In this document: piece after piece, positions 1 through 12,996 of the stretch
Position numbering within the stretch: the first letter of the stretch is position 1
Layout: every line of letters begins with the position of its first letter
Assembly (NCBI RefSeq): GCF_039545055.1
Contig: NZ_BAABRP010000002.1
Location: 87,501-107,500 of the forward strand
Direction: 5' to 3'
Length of the DNA: 20,000 bases
Source: Deinococcus carri
Lineage (GTDB): Bacteria; Deinococcota; Deinococci; Deinococcales; Deinococcaceae
The notes under the pieces: model-generated
The model's database searches: none
Told to the model about the DNA's origin: nothing
What the model saw: only the letters and a program-made list of their open reading frames with translations
Program-made: the position numbers and the translations under genes

Positions 1-660
1 GGTGCGGACGTAATCCTCGCCCAGCACCGACAGCATCGCGTACCGCATCACCAGGAACGTCCCGGACAGGCTCACCAGGGTGAGGGTCACGACGGGCAAC
101 ACCAGATGCCGGGCGATGTCCATGACGTTGGCCCAACCGGTCAGGTTTGACCAGGGCGTCTGCGCCCCGAAGACCGGGAACAGGGGCCATTGTACGGCGA
201 AGAGGGCGACGAGCATCATGCCCAGCCAGAAGGAAGGCACGGAGTCCAACAGGATGGAGGACGTGAGCGTGGCGTGATCCAGCCATCCATTGCGGCGCCA
301 GGCCGCCAGCGCCCCGACAATCACGCCGAAGACGGTCGAGAGCAGCAGAGCCGAGCCGGTGAGCAGCAGGGTCCACGGCAGGCGTTCGATCAGCATGGTC
401 AGCACGGGTTTGTTCGCCTGATAGGAGTAGCCCAGATCTCCGCGCGCGAGCGACGCCACGTACTTCCCGTACTGCACCGTGAGCGGCTGATCGAGGCCCG
501 TGCGGGCGAGCAAGGCCTGGCGGTCTTCGGCTGGCAGCAGGGCCACATCCTCGCCCGCGAGGAACTGCAATGGGGAGCCGGGCATGGCACGCGGCAGGAA
601 GAAGTTGAGGGAGATGGCAGCAATCAACACGAGAAGGTACTGTCCAACCCGTTCCAGCAT
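1..660 (-). CDS. ABC transporter permease, DppB/OppB type (3' end outside window)
   Basis: Inner-membrane permease subunit of a peptide/nickel/oligopeptide-type ABC importer. The visible 220 codons start at an ATG (658-660) with MLERVGQYLLVLIAAISLNF, a typical first membrane segment of the DppB/BPD_transp_1 family, followed by FFLPRAMPGSP, a hallmark of this family's N-terminus. A periplasmic stretch (TGLDQPLTVQYGKYVASLARGDLGYSY) follows, then the helices of the core domain (WTLLLTGSALLLSTVFGVIVG; FWLGMMLVALFAV; LVLPVVTLTLVSLSG). The reading frame runs off the window at MLSVLGEDYVRT, just where the EAA loop that contacts the ATPase begins, so the family's last ~100 residues are missing. It lies 9 bp downstream of the substrate-binding protein gene and is surely co-transcribed with it. 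The substrate cannot be told from sequence. Confidence 0.93.
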   Translation of the reverse strand, partial: MLERVGQYLLVLIAAISLNFFLPRAMPGSPLQFLAGEDVALLPAEDRQALLARTGLDQPLTVQYGKYVASLARGDLGYSYQANKPVLTMLIERLPWTLLLTGSALLLSTVFGVIVGALAAWRRNGWLDHATLTSSILLDSVPSFWLGMMLVALFAVQWPLFPVFGAQTPWSNLTGWANVMDIARHLVLPVVTLTLVSLSGTFLVMRYAMLSVLGEDYVRT

Positions 661-669
661 GACGTCCCC

Positions 670-2259
670 TTATTTCAAGAACGAGCGTTTGTTGATGATG
701 CCCTGACCCTTCTGAAACTTCCAGCCATCGTAAGCATTCGCGTCGAACGCATACACCGTGTCGGGGTACCACAATGTCAGGAACGGCAGGTCCTTTGCGA
801 CGATCTCCTGAACGCGTGCGGCCAGCGTCTCGCGGGCTGCGGCATCCACCGTCGTCAGCATGCGCGTGGTCAATGCGTCCACGGTCTTGTTGCGGTACCC
901 ACCGACGTTCAGGGTGCCGATCACAGGGTTCGAGTGGAACAGACCTGCCAGGTTGAGCTGCGATTGGACGGGCGCAGACCATCCCCACATGGCCATGTCA
1001 AAATTGCGGCCCTTCGCCACATCAAAGTCAGGCCACAGTGCTTGCTGAACCGTGGTGGGATCCAGGGACTTGATGGTGAGCCTGATGCCCGTCGGGCTCA
1101 GTTGCGACGCGATGATCTCCGCAGCGCGGATCCGCTGCGGGTTGTTGGAGGCGACCAGGAAGGTTAGGTCCAGGGGCTTGCCGTCTTTCCCGGTACGGAC
1201 CCCGGCGCGGTTCAGCTTGAAGCCGAGGGTATCCAGAGCCCTGTTCGCCTGTGCCACCGTCATTTTCGGGTAGGTGGGGGCCGCTTTGCTGAAGAAGGGA
1301 CTGTCCGGGTGCACGAAGCCAGCGGCACCTGGAGTGCCATTGCCTAGGAGGATCGTTTCGACCAGTGCCTTGTTGTTCACCAGGCCAGCGACAATCCGCC
1401 GGAACCCCGCGTTGTTAAACGGTGGGGTGGTGGTGTTGAACTGCAAGAGTGTACTGGCGTAGCTGGGCCCCCGCAGGGTCTTCAGGCGTGCGTTTCCGGC
1501 GAACCGTTGAATGAGTTCAGGCGGGACTTCACGCGCGACGGCGTTGATCTGCCCGGCCTGGAGCGCCTGGAACATGGAGGTCGGGTCAGGGATGACCGCC
1601 AGGACCACCTCATCGGCACCAGGCTTAGCGGCAAAATAATCAGGGTTTTCCGTCAGACGGTAGGACTGGTCGGTCTTATGGTCAACCAGTTTGTAAGGTC
1701 CGGAGCCGATGACGTTCTTGAACGTCTTCGGAGCCGTGACGCTCTCCCAGATGTGTCTGGGCAGGATGGGCGCGTCCGCGAGAGGCTGGAGGAGAAAATT
1801 GGCTCCCGGCTGCTCGAGGGTGATGATCACTGTGCGCGCGTCCGGGGTGCGGATGCTGGAGATGGGACGCACAGCCGAGGCGAAGCGGCCCACGACCGGG
1901 TATTTCTTGTAGTACTCGAAGCTGAACTTCACGTCTGCGCTGGTCAGTGGTCGACCGTCGTGCCATTTGACGTCGCCTTTCAGCTTCAGTGTCCAGACCT
2001 TCCCGTCCTTCACCGAGTACGACTCGACCAGCCAGGGCCGGGGCACGTCGTTGAGGTCGTTGACGAACAACGTGTCGTACACGAGGCTCATCAGGTTGTA
2101 TCCGGGGTAGCCGGTGACGTAGGTGAACGGCGAGAGTTCGCCTTCATCCTGGGGGATCGCCAGCACGATGCGCTTGCTGGTGTGGCCAGCGTATGCGGTG
2201 GTCGCGAGGGCGACTGCGAGTGCAGCCGTGAGAAAGCGGGCAACTGGGCTCCGTCTCAT
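670..2259 (-). CDS. ABC transporter substrate-binding protein, family 5 (peptide/opine type)
   Basis: Extracytoplasmic solute receptor (SBP_bac_5 family, 529 aa, normal length) feeding the permease encoded 9 bp downstream. The start at 2259 is chosen because GGAGGT sits 6 bases upstream of this ATG and it opens directly into a Sec signal peptide (MRRSPVARFLTAALAVALATTAYA). The upstream in-frame start at 2286 would add nine residues and lacks that spacing. Family signatures visible include LVYDTLFVNDLNDVPRPWL, then VWTLKLKGDVKWHDGRPLTSADVKFSFEYY, the classic cluster-5 motif, and IGSGPYKLVDH further on. The C-terminal half (PLDLTFLVASNNPQRIRAAEIIASQL) matches the second lobe. There is no lipobox cysteine near the cleavage site, so it is probably soluble or held by its unprocessed signal. 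The ligand (peptide, opine, nickel chelate or other) cannot be assigned. Confidence 0.93.
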   Translation of the reverse strand: MRRSPVARFLTAALAVALATTAYAGHTSKRIVLAIPQDEGELSPFTYVTGYPGYNLMSLVYDTLFVNDLNDVPRPWLVESYSVKDGKVWTLKLKGDVKWHDGRPLTSADVKFSFEYYKKYPVVGRFASAVRPISSIRTPDARTVIITLEQPGANFLLQPLADAPILPRHIWESVTAPKTFKNVIGSGPYKLVDHKTDQSYRLTENPDYFAAKPGADEVVLAVIPDPTSMFQALQAGQINAVAREVPPELIQRFAGNARLKTLRGPSYASTLLQFNTTTPPFNNAGFRRIVAGLVNNKALVETILLGNGTPGAAGFVHPDSPFFSKAAPTYPKMTVAQANRALDTLGFKLNRAGVRTGKDGKPLDLTFLVASNNPQRIRAAEIIASQLSPTGIRLTIKSLDPTTVQQALWPDFDVAKGRNFDMAMWGWSAPVQSQLNLAGLFHSNPVIGTLNVGGYRNKTVDALTTRMLTTVDAAARETLAARVQEIVAKDLPFLTLWYPDTVYAFDANAYDGWKFQKGQGIINKRSFLK

Positions 2260-2384
2260 AGGTGACCTCCCACACCGGCTTCCCACCGGTGGTCATGCGA
2301 ACACGACGAATGGTGTGATACGACCTGCCCCGGACACGCGATGAGCGTACCAGACCTCTGATTCAATCCCCCTGGGTGGGTATC

Positions 2385-2413
2385 ACTATAAGCCTCATTC
2401 GCAGGAAATGCAA
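2385..2413 (-). promoter_or_regulatory. Sigma70-type promoter of the ABC importer operon
   Basis: On the minus strand TTGCAT (2413-2408) is followed by exactly 17 bases and then TATAGT (2390-2385), a near-consensus -35/-10 pair. It points at the substrate-binding protein gene, whose start lies about 125 bases downstream, leaving an untranslated leader of roughly 120 bases. No other promoter in the window has this classical architecture. The prediction is from sequence only. Confidence 0.6.
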
Positions 2414-2458
2414 GTAAGGACCCAATTCAGGAAAGTGTGGTGTGGGGCGCCAAATTCT

Positions 2459-2556
2459 GTTGGATCAAGCAGGACAGGTGAGTTCGGAGTCACGATACAG
2501 GAAGAACCCACCCCCAAGTTGCGAGTGATAAATGACCTCCTCAACGTTGATCCAAC
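2459..2556. repeat. 10-bp inverted repeat in the 2414-2749 gene-free stretch
   Basis: GTTGGATCAA (2459-2468) recurs as its perfect inverse TTGATCCAAC (2547-2556), separated by 78 bases. The stretch 2414-2749 otherwise has only weak overlapping open frames on both strands, with no family signature, no convincing ribosome site and lower GC than its neighbours. The repeat pair may be the ends of a small decayed mobile sequence, or chance. No terminator is evident here. Confidence 0.3.
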
Positions 2557-2749
2557 CCCTAACGGGGGGAGGGGGAATCCCGTGAGATCCCGGTACGCTG
2601 ACCCTCCGACGATGCTGACGGCCATCCCGCATGTTGTGTGCTGTCGAGGCTGCATCACCACAGGGGGTTCAGAAAGGAGAGGGTGACCCGCTCGACCCGT
2701 TTGTTATTTCGGCCAGAGGCGGTTCATCCACCCGGCTGCGTCCGTACCC

Positions 2750-3007
2750 TCACACCCGCATTTCGAGGTGCAGGTGGGCACCGGTGCTGCCGACCTCCCC
2801 GACCTGCTGCCGGACTTTGACCGTCACCGCGCGCTGATGGAAGTACATGCTGGTGAGCCCCACCCCGTGGTCAATCACGACTAGGTCCCCGTGCACCGGG
2901 CACATGCCCGCTATGACGACCGTTCCGTCACTCACCGCCGTCACGGGCGTCCCCGCGGGTGTCAGGTAATCCGTACTGTAGTGGTACCTGACCGGCCCGT
3001 TCGCCAC
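2750..3007 (-). pseudogene. M23 (LytM-type) metallopeptidase, truncated remnant
   Basis: Peptidoglycan endopeptidase domain of the M23/LytM family. Visible are HYSTD (His and Asp zinc ligands), LTPAGTPVTAVSDGTVVIAG, LVVIDHGVGLTSMYFHQ and a terminal HLHLEMRV carrying the HxH ligand/catalytic pair. The piece is only 85 aa from a GTG start. The frame is open further upstream to the stop of the multicopper oxidase gene (3127), but with no ATG, no signal peptide and no ribosome site. Against the usual family pattern, the stretch between QQV and GEVGSTG lacks the customary 'xxGQxIG' segment, and GSTG is followed by AHLHLE instead of a longer 'xxTGPHLH' linker. It therefore looks N-terminally truncated with two small internal losses. 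All four zinc-site residues remain, so residual function cannot be excluded. Confidence 0.6.
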
Positions 3008-3127
3008 GTACGTCCGCGGCTGTCCGATTGTGCTGCTTTGCGGGCCGGGTCTTCGAGCTTGCCTGGGACGCTTCTTAACAGCGGAGGCAGGCTTGATCCT
3101 TTCCCGGCAAAGGGCGTGCCGGCACGT

Positions 3128-4513
<1,386 letters not shown>

Positions 4514-4514
4514 G

Positions 4515-5324
<810 letters not shown>

Positions 5325-5449
5325 CCCTGCCTCCCTCGCTCCCTGCCCCGGGGCGGGTTCCGCCTTCTGGCGACCTGCGGCAGGGGGCACGTCTTCGGCG
5401 GGCCAAGGAGAAACGCGCCCAGGCGTTCATCCCCCACCGCCTCCCCGGC

Positions 5450-6804
<1,355 letters not shown>

Positions 6805-6886
6805 GTCCCTTCCTCTCCCCTGAAGGCCTTCATCTCGTCATTCCACCGGCCAGGCTCGGACGCCGCCACTGCGCCTGTGCAGGCCG

Positions 6887-7934
<1,048 letters not shown>

Positions 7935-7941
7935 GTCCTCC

Positions 7942-7974
7942 AGCGTAAGGGCGAAGTGTTGCCATTGTGTTAAG
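7942..7974 (-). promoter_or_regulatory. Putative promoter of the C39-like gene with weak direct repeat
   Basis: On the minus strand CTTAACA (7974-7968) and GGCAACA (7963-7957) are 11 bases apart, and nine bases later comes TACGCT (7947-7942). The GTG start follows after seven bases. The geometry equals that of the two operator/promoters at 5450-5482 and 16983-17016, and the -10 hexamer is identical to the one at 16983-16988. The second repeat is poor, so the operator assignment is weaker than the -10 assignment. Confidence 0.4.
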
Positions 7975-8061
7975 GCAGAAGCCCGGAGACCACCCACACG
8001 TGAAGCGCTCGCGTGGGATAGGCCTCACATGACTTCCCCATAAACAGCATTCTCACGGAAT

Positions 8062-8079
8062 CTTTACAGGAGGCTGACA
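8062..8079 (+). promoter_or_regulatory. Putative direct-repeat operator before the copper-storage operon
   Basis: CTTTACA (8062-8068) and GCTGACA (8073-8079) are spaced 11 bases and match the repeats found before the oxidase operon and the CWB2/DUF4396 operon. Unlike those, no TANNNT box follows at nine to ten bases. The segment between the repeats also contains AGGAGG, which could serve as ribosome site for the small frame starting at 8082. Both readings cannot be fully true if transcription starts downstream of the repeats. Confidence 0.35.
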
Positions 8080-8081
8080 CG

Positions 8082-8207
8082 GTGACGGCGAAGAAAACCA
8101 TGTGCTCGCCGGACGGAACATCGGCACCGCCCGTCCGGCTCACCCTTCAGGAGGAACGCTGCTCCATCCACCCCCGCTGGCCCCTCTGCCGCCCTTCTCA
8201 ACCTTAA
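8082..8207 (+). CDS. Possible 41-residue leader or small protein
   Basis: A GTG at 8082 stands eight bases after AGGAGG (8069-8074) and opens a 41-codon frame starting MTAKKTMCSPDGTSAPP and ending at TAA (8205-8207). That stop overlaps the ribosome site (AAGGAG) of the copper-binding protein gene at 8219. The product would be basic with three Cys (8, 27, 36) and no membrane segment. Third codon positions are mostly G or C, as in real genes here. Arrangement and Cys content suggest a translationally coupled leader or tiny metal-binding protein, but no family is recognised and it may be chance. Confidence 0.3.
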   Translation: MTAKKTMCSPDGTSAPPVRLTLQEERCSIHPRWPLCRPSQP

Positions 8208-8218
8208 GGAGACCGAAT

Positions 8219-8637
8219 ATGCCGCAGAACACCTTACAGATGCTGCAAACCCATCCCAATCCTGCCGGCGTGTTCGACCTGAACGCCCTGGCCGAGTGCA
8301 TCGACGCCTGCTTCGAGTGTGAGCAAACCTGTACCTCCTGCGCCGACGCCTGCCTGGGTGAAGGCGACCACCTGATGCACCTCGTCCACTGCATCCGCCT
8401 CAACCTCGACTGCGCCGATGTCTGCGGGACGACTGGACGGGTGCTGTCGCGGCTGACCCAACCCGACCAGAACGTGCTGCGTGCCCAGCTCCAGGCGTGC
8501 GTGGCGGCCTGCAAAGCCTGTGGGGACGAGTGCCAGCATCACGCGCAGGACATGAACATGCAGCACTGTGCGGTGTGCGCCGAAGCCTGCCGCCGCTGTG
8601 AACAAGCCTGCCAGAACCTGCTGGGGAGCGTGGCCGC

Positions 8638-8641
<4 letters not shown>
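8219..8641 (+). CDS. Four-helix-bundle copper-binding protein (Csp/DUF326 type)
   Basis: Cysteine-rich four-helix bundle of 140 aa that in its family (copper storage proteins, Csp) holds many Cu(I) ions inside the bundle. Eighteen cysteines are spread over the helices, in patterns such as ECIDACFECEQTCTSCADAC, HCIRLNLDCADVC, ACVAACKACGDEC and HCAVCAEACRRCEQAC. There is no signal peptide, so it acts in the cytosol like Csp3. Start ATG at 8219 has AAGGAG eight bases upstream; an in-frame start at 8102 would add a 39-residue Pro-rich extension foreign to the family and is rejected. The gene ends in an ATGA overlap with the DUF305 gene, so both are made together: one sequesters copper inside, the other binds metal outside. 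Confidence 0.92.
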
Positions 8642-9249
<608 letters not shown>

Positions 9250-9261
9250 GCGGCGGAGTCA

Positions 9262-9300
9262 GGGCGGTCATCTCTGGGTGGAGATGACCACCCGCCCTTT
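9262..9300 (+). terminator. Intrinsic terminator after the copper-storage operon
   Basis: GGGCGG plus TCATCTC (9262-9274) pairs with GAGATGA (9281-9287) and CCGCCC (9292-9297) around a six-base loop, with a four-base bulge on the 3' side, followed by TTT. It begins 12 bases after the DUF305 stop. The toxin gene converges from the other side (stop at 9345), so the hairpin may act in both directions. Confidence 0.75.
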
Positions 9301-9344
9301 GGCCCCCCGCGCGGCGCCGTCCAGCGGAGCGGCAGATCAGGACG

Positions 9345-9974
9345 TCAGCGTGACTGAGGTTCCGGGAAGACGTCCAGCTCACGCTCCGGGTCGTAGACGG
9401 CCCGGTTCTCCGGGGCGACGCGCTGTGGGAACACCGCGTAGTTGCGGCCACCCGGATACCGGGCACTGGGGGAGCGGATGGCGTCGTAGCGCGCCGTGTC
9501 GAGAACGGCCCGTGCCAGGATCTGCGTGGTGGCCAGCTTCCCCTCGACGTTCAGCGGCAGCCATTCCTGCGAGAGATCCTCGCCTTGCAGTTCCAGGTGG
9601 GCCAGGACCTGGGCGTCCATCAGGTCAAGCACCGCACCGGGCCGGAGCTTGACGGTGATGTCCAGCCGGGGGAGCGGGTTGGGTCCCGGCCCAATTTGAA
9701 GGCCCTGCGCGCCCGTGACGACTGTGATGGCCCGCGCTTCGGCATGGGCAACCGCCAGGTTCTCCGCCAGGTACAGCATCGCGTGCGCGCCCGGGAGGCC
9801 CTCGGGGGCGTTGTACCGGCCGCCCGTGATCAGGGAACCTGCGGTATTCAGCGGGTCACGGCTGTACTTGCGCAGTGCCAGGAGCGGCACTGTCCGGAAA
9901 GTGTCGAGCACCTCGGGGGGTGTCCAGACGGGGGCGCTCAATAGGGCCCGTTTGAGGTCCTCGCCGCGCAACAT
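9345..9974 (-). CDS. RES-domain toxin (NAD+-consuming, MbcT/ParT type)
   Basis: Toxin of a type II toxin-antitoxin pair; the family degrades or phosphorolyses NAD+ or ADP-ribosylates cellular targets. The 209-aa protein contains the RES pattern: an early Arg in DTFRTVPLLALRKYS, GGRYNAPEG, LYLAENLAVAHAEAR with the conserved Glu, and a late Ser/Asn segment (SARYPGGRNYAVFPQ). Length is normal. The ATG at 9974 overlaps the antitoxin stop by one base (TGATG); a frame start at 10094 would run through the antitoxin gene and is rejected. Antitoxin first and toxin second is the usual Xre-RES order. It probably stabilises this accessory region. Confidence 0.85.
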   Translation of the reverse strand: MLRGEDLKRALLSAPVWTPPEVLDTFRTVPLLALRKYSRDPLNTAGSLITGGRYNAPEGLPGAHAMLYLAENLAVAHAEARAITVVTGAQGLQIGPGPNPLPRLDITVKLRPGAVLDLMDAQVLAHLELQGEDLSQEWLPLNVEGKLATTQILARAVLDTARYDAIRSPSARYPGGRNYAVFPQRVAPENRAVYDPERELDVFPEPQSR

Positions 9975-10342
9975 CAGGTGGGCATGCCCGTCTCCGCGAG
10001 CAGCAGCAGCCGCCGAACCGCGATGGGCTGCTGCTCCAACAGGTACGTGATCGGGGCGCGGCCACCCAGGACGGGGTTCGGGGCGCGCAGCCACATGCGG
10101 CCTACACTCAGTTCCCCGAAGACGTCCCGCAGCTGCAAGCCGATGGTTTCGAGGTCGTGCAGCGGTGCCTGCAGAGAATCACTGGTGGGATGCTTGCTCA
10201 GGCCGCTGGCGTCGCGGTTCAGGGTCTGCGCCAGTTCACGCAGGGTCATGCCAAAGGCCGCCGCCACGCGCTGGGCGTCCAGTTTCCCGTTCTTGGGATT
10301 CCGCGCGTCGATCAGCAGGTGTTCCGCCGGGCTGGGCCTCAT
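9974..10342 (-). CDS. Xre/MbcA/ParS-type antitoxin
   Basis: Antitoxin of the Xre-RES pair, 122 aa. The N-terminal part (LDAQRVAAAFGMTLRELAQTLN) fits the helix-turn-helix-like Xre-N region; the C-terminal part (GELSVGRMWLRAPNPVLGG, then APITYLLEQQPIAVRRLL) is the DUF2384 toxin-binding domain with its WLxxPNPxLGG signature. Start ATG at 10342 is chosen because GAGGAG lies six bases before it; the ATG two codons upstream directly abuts the GAGGAG, and the longer frame from 10447 has no support. It ends in a one-base overlap with the toxin. Such antitoxins normally bind their own promoter. Confidence 0.85.
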   Translation of the reverse strand: MRPSPAEHLLIDARNPKNGKLDAQRVAAAFGMTLRELAQTLNRDASGLSKHPTSDSLQAPLHDLETIGLQLRDVFGELSVGRMWLRAPNPVLGGRAPITYLLEQQPIAVRRLLLLAETGMPT

Positions 10343-10373
10343 CGTCATCTCCTCACCACGTTCAGCGTACCAC

Positions 10374-10379
10374 GAGAGT
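10374..10379 (-). promoter_or_regulatory. Possible -10 box of the toxin-antitoxin operon
   Basis: TACGCT on the minus strand, the same hexamer used as -10 before the C39 and CWB2/DUF4396 operons, stands 31 bases before the antitoxin ATG. No good -35 was found at 16-18 bases. Weak evidence. Confidence 0.25.
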
Positions 10380-10757
10380 CCGTAAAACCTCTGTTTTTCC
10401 TCTGCTGCTTCCTTGGTGCAGGATCTCCAGGGTGGAGGACACCTCATCCTCCGCTTGGAGGAGAAGACACTCTCGGCGCTGTCTTCTGGTGGGTTTGAAT
10501 ACGTCTCACCCTGTATGGCCGAGTCAGGCGACGTTGACGTCGACTCCCGCCAGAGGAACCGGTGGGTCGACCGCCGGAGCGGCGGCGGGGACTGGTGAGG
10601 CGAGCCCTCGCTTCTGGAAGCCTGTCGGCCCTGCTGACCTGGGAAAGCAGGGCTGGCCCCTCAGGAGAAGGGGGAGACGGGGCGCCCACTGAACGGGCAG
10701 GAAAGCCACGGCCATCAAACGGGTCAGCTTGTGGGGCACAGGGCGCTTCGTGCCGGG
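10380..10757. other. Gene-free stretch with two adjacent hairpins
   Basis: No supportable gene. Short open frames on both strands lack family signatures and ribosome sites; the minus-strand frame 10524-10739 begins with a hydrophobic run but turns Pro-rich and is not convincing. Two perfect inverted repeats lie back to back: TCCTCC-GCTT-GGAGGA (10447-10462) and GAAGACA with TGTCTTC around a ten-base loop (10463-10486). Neither is followed by a T-tract. Confidence 0.35.
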
Positions 10758-11121
10758 TCACCACCGGTCCTCGGGACCGGACACGGCCCCCAGGGCCGCG
10801 CCGTACATCAGATGCCCGATCAGGAACGCGACCACGGCGCCTCCCCCGTAACCGGTCGCGAACCCCTTAAAGCGGGAGCCTCACCCGCGCGCACGCTGGG
10901 GTTCAGGGCGTCCAGACCGGCGATCAGCGTGGAAAGCAGCAGGTACCCGCCCAGCCCGGCGCCCCGGACCCCAGGCCCCAGCGCGTGGCCGCTGAGCATG
11001 CGGCTCTCATAGGCCGTCATGCCAGGCGGCCGAGGCCCATGCGGTGGGCCAGCGATCCCCCCACTTCCACCGCCGCGCCGTCCAGCAGGCCAGCACGCAC
11101 CGCTCCGGAAAAGCCGATCGT
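10758..11121 (-). pseudogene. Frameshifted small membrane-protein gene
   Basis: Three reading-frame pieces make one plausible membrane protein of ~120 aa. Piece 1 (11121-11017) follows a strong GAGGAGG and reads IGFSGAVRAGLLDGAAVEVG, then AHRMGLGRLA and a stop. Piece 2 (from ATG 11020) reads TAYESRML, then GAGLGGYLLLSTLIAGLDAL. Piece 3 (ending at TGA 10758) reads FATGYGGGAVVAFLIGHLMYG, then AALGAVSGPEDRW. One added base would join pieces 1 and 2, and one added A in CTTTAAGGGG (~10864) would join pieces 2 and 3 as PALKGFATGY. The hydrophobic pattern and HLMYGAALGAV ending recall small DUF1440/DUF6789-like membrane proteins, but this is only a resemblance. No ATG stands at the expected start, where ACG ATC is read. 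It is decayed, or carries sequencing errors. Confidence 0.5.
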
Positions 11122-11165
11122 GGGAAACCTCCTCAACAAGCCGCAGCTTTGGCCGCCTCAGCGCT

Positions 11166-11399
11166 TCAGACGGGGCGGCTCACCCAGCGCAGCAGGCCGA
11201 CCCCCAGGGCGACTCCTGCCACCAGGGTGCCATAGATGATTGCGTGAGATCATGCCGGGTGTGGGCGGGCGCTCCCCCCTTGGCCCTTCCGTGCGCCGGA
11301 CACGCCACAGCGCGCCGGTGTGCAGCGGCATCTGGATACCCCCCACCTCCGGCGCGCTGCGTTCTCCAGCTTCCTGGCCGCTTTCCCACCGCCCTGTCA

Positions 11400-11400
<1 letters not shown>
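11166..11400 (-). pseudogene. Frameshifted small protein with C-terminal membrane segment
   Basis: The ATG (11398-11400) overlaps the stop of the DNA glycosylase gene as TGATG, typical of coupled translation. The frame starts MTGRWESGQEAGERSAPEVG, a hydrophilic sequence, and continues to ~11250 (PPTPGMIS). After that the same frame gives Pro/Arg-rich nonsense to 11158, whereas the shifted frame gives a clean membrane helix, HAIIYGTLVAGVALGVGLL, then RWVSRPV and a stop at 11166. Removing one base near 11247 would restore GMIHAIIYG. The product family is unknown. It is the next-to-last member of the long minus-strand run, directly before the other membrane relic. Confidence 0.45.
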
Positions 11401-12499
<1,099 letters not shown>

Positions 12500-12571
12500 G
12501 AGACTTCCTCCTTTGCTTCGGCGGCTGGCGCGCCGACCGCGCCTGTCGTCACTCCGCCTCAACCCCACAAC

Positions 12572-12958
12572 TCAGCCCGCAGCGGCCTGTCGGGCGTCCC
12601 CCAGGGCTTCGGCCAACTCGCGGGGGAGGACGCCGCCCCAGGCTGCCTTGTACGCCTCGGCGTCCCCCACCGGGCGGCGCGGCAGGTCCGGCGCGACCTG
12701 CCGCAGCGCCTCCAGCAGCGCTGCGTAGGGCCGGTAGCCGAAGAGGACCACACCCCGGTCCCCCCGCCGCAGGGTCAGCGCAGGAGACTGTTCGATCCGG
12801 CGGTAACGGGCGTCCATCAGGTCGTCGCGGTAGGATGGCCGGTCTGTCGAGGCACTCATGACGTCCAGCGTGAGGCTGAACGGCAGCAGCGTGAGCGGCG
12901 CGTCGTTCAGGATGGTGTGCAGCGGATGTCCTGCCAGATTGAGTTTCGGCACATTCAT
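12572..12958 (-). CDS. Chimera: DUF2231 N-terminus joined to DsbA-like C-terminus
   Basis: An intact 128-aa frame made of two unrelated parts. Residues 1-44 (LNLAGHPLHTILNDAPLTLL, PFSLTLDVM, RPSYRD) match the beginning of DUF2231 membrane proteins, whose first helix carries the GHPLHxxL motif, and would normally be followed by three more helices. From ~45 on (ARYRRIEQSPALTLRRGDRG, VVLFGYRPYAALLEALRQVA) it resembles the C-terminal end of DsbA/FrnE-type thioredoxin-fold proteins, with the 'SPxLxL' strand and a 'GYRPY' stretch. No CxxC active site is present. A ribosome site GGAGG lies four bases before the ATG at 12958. The most likely origin is an in-frame deletion fusing two formerly adjacent genes. 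Function is doubtful. Confidence 0.65.
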   Translation of the reverse strand: MNVPKLNLAGHPLHTILNDAPLTLLPFSLTLDVMSASTDRPSYRDDLMDARYRRIEQSPALTLRRGDRGVVLFGYRPYAALLEALRQVAPDLPRRPVGDAEAYKAAWGGVLPRELAEALGDARQAAAG

Positions 12959-12996
12959 GTGGCCTCCAGGCTTGAACTTCCAGGCACCTGATTCCG

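Noticed and set aside
190..1167. Long plus-strand open frame (325 codons)
   Set aside because: It is antisense to the permease and binding-protein genes, whose family motifs are clear; Arg/Gln/Gly-rich with no signature.
3074..3080. CTTAACA on the plus strand within the M23 remnant
   Set aside because: Single half-site without a second repeat or a downstream gene in that direction; likely chance.
10524..10739. Minus-strand 71-codon frame with hydrophobic start
   Set aside because: No ribosome site, Pro/Ala-rich remainder, no family.
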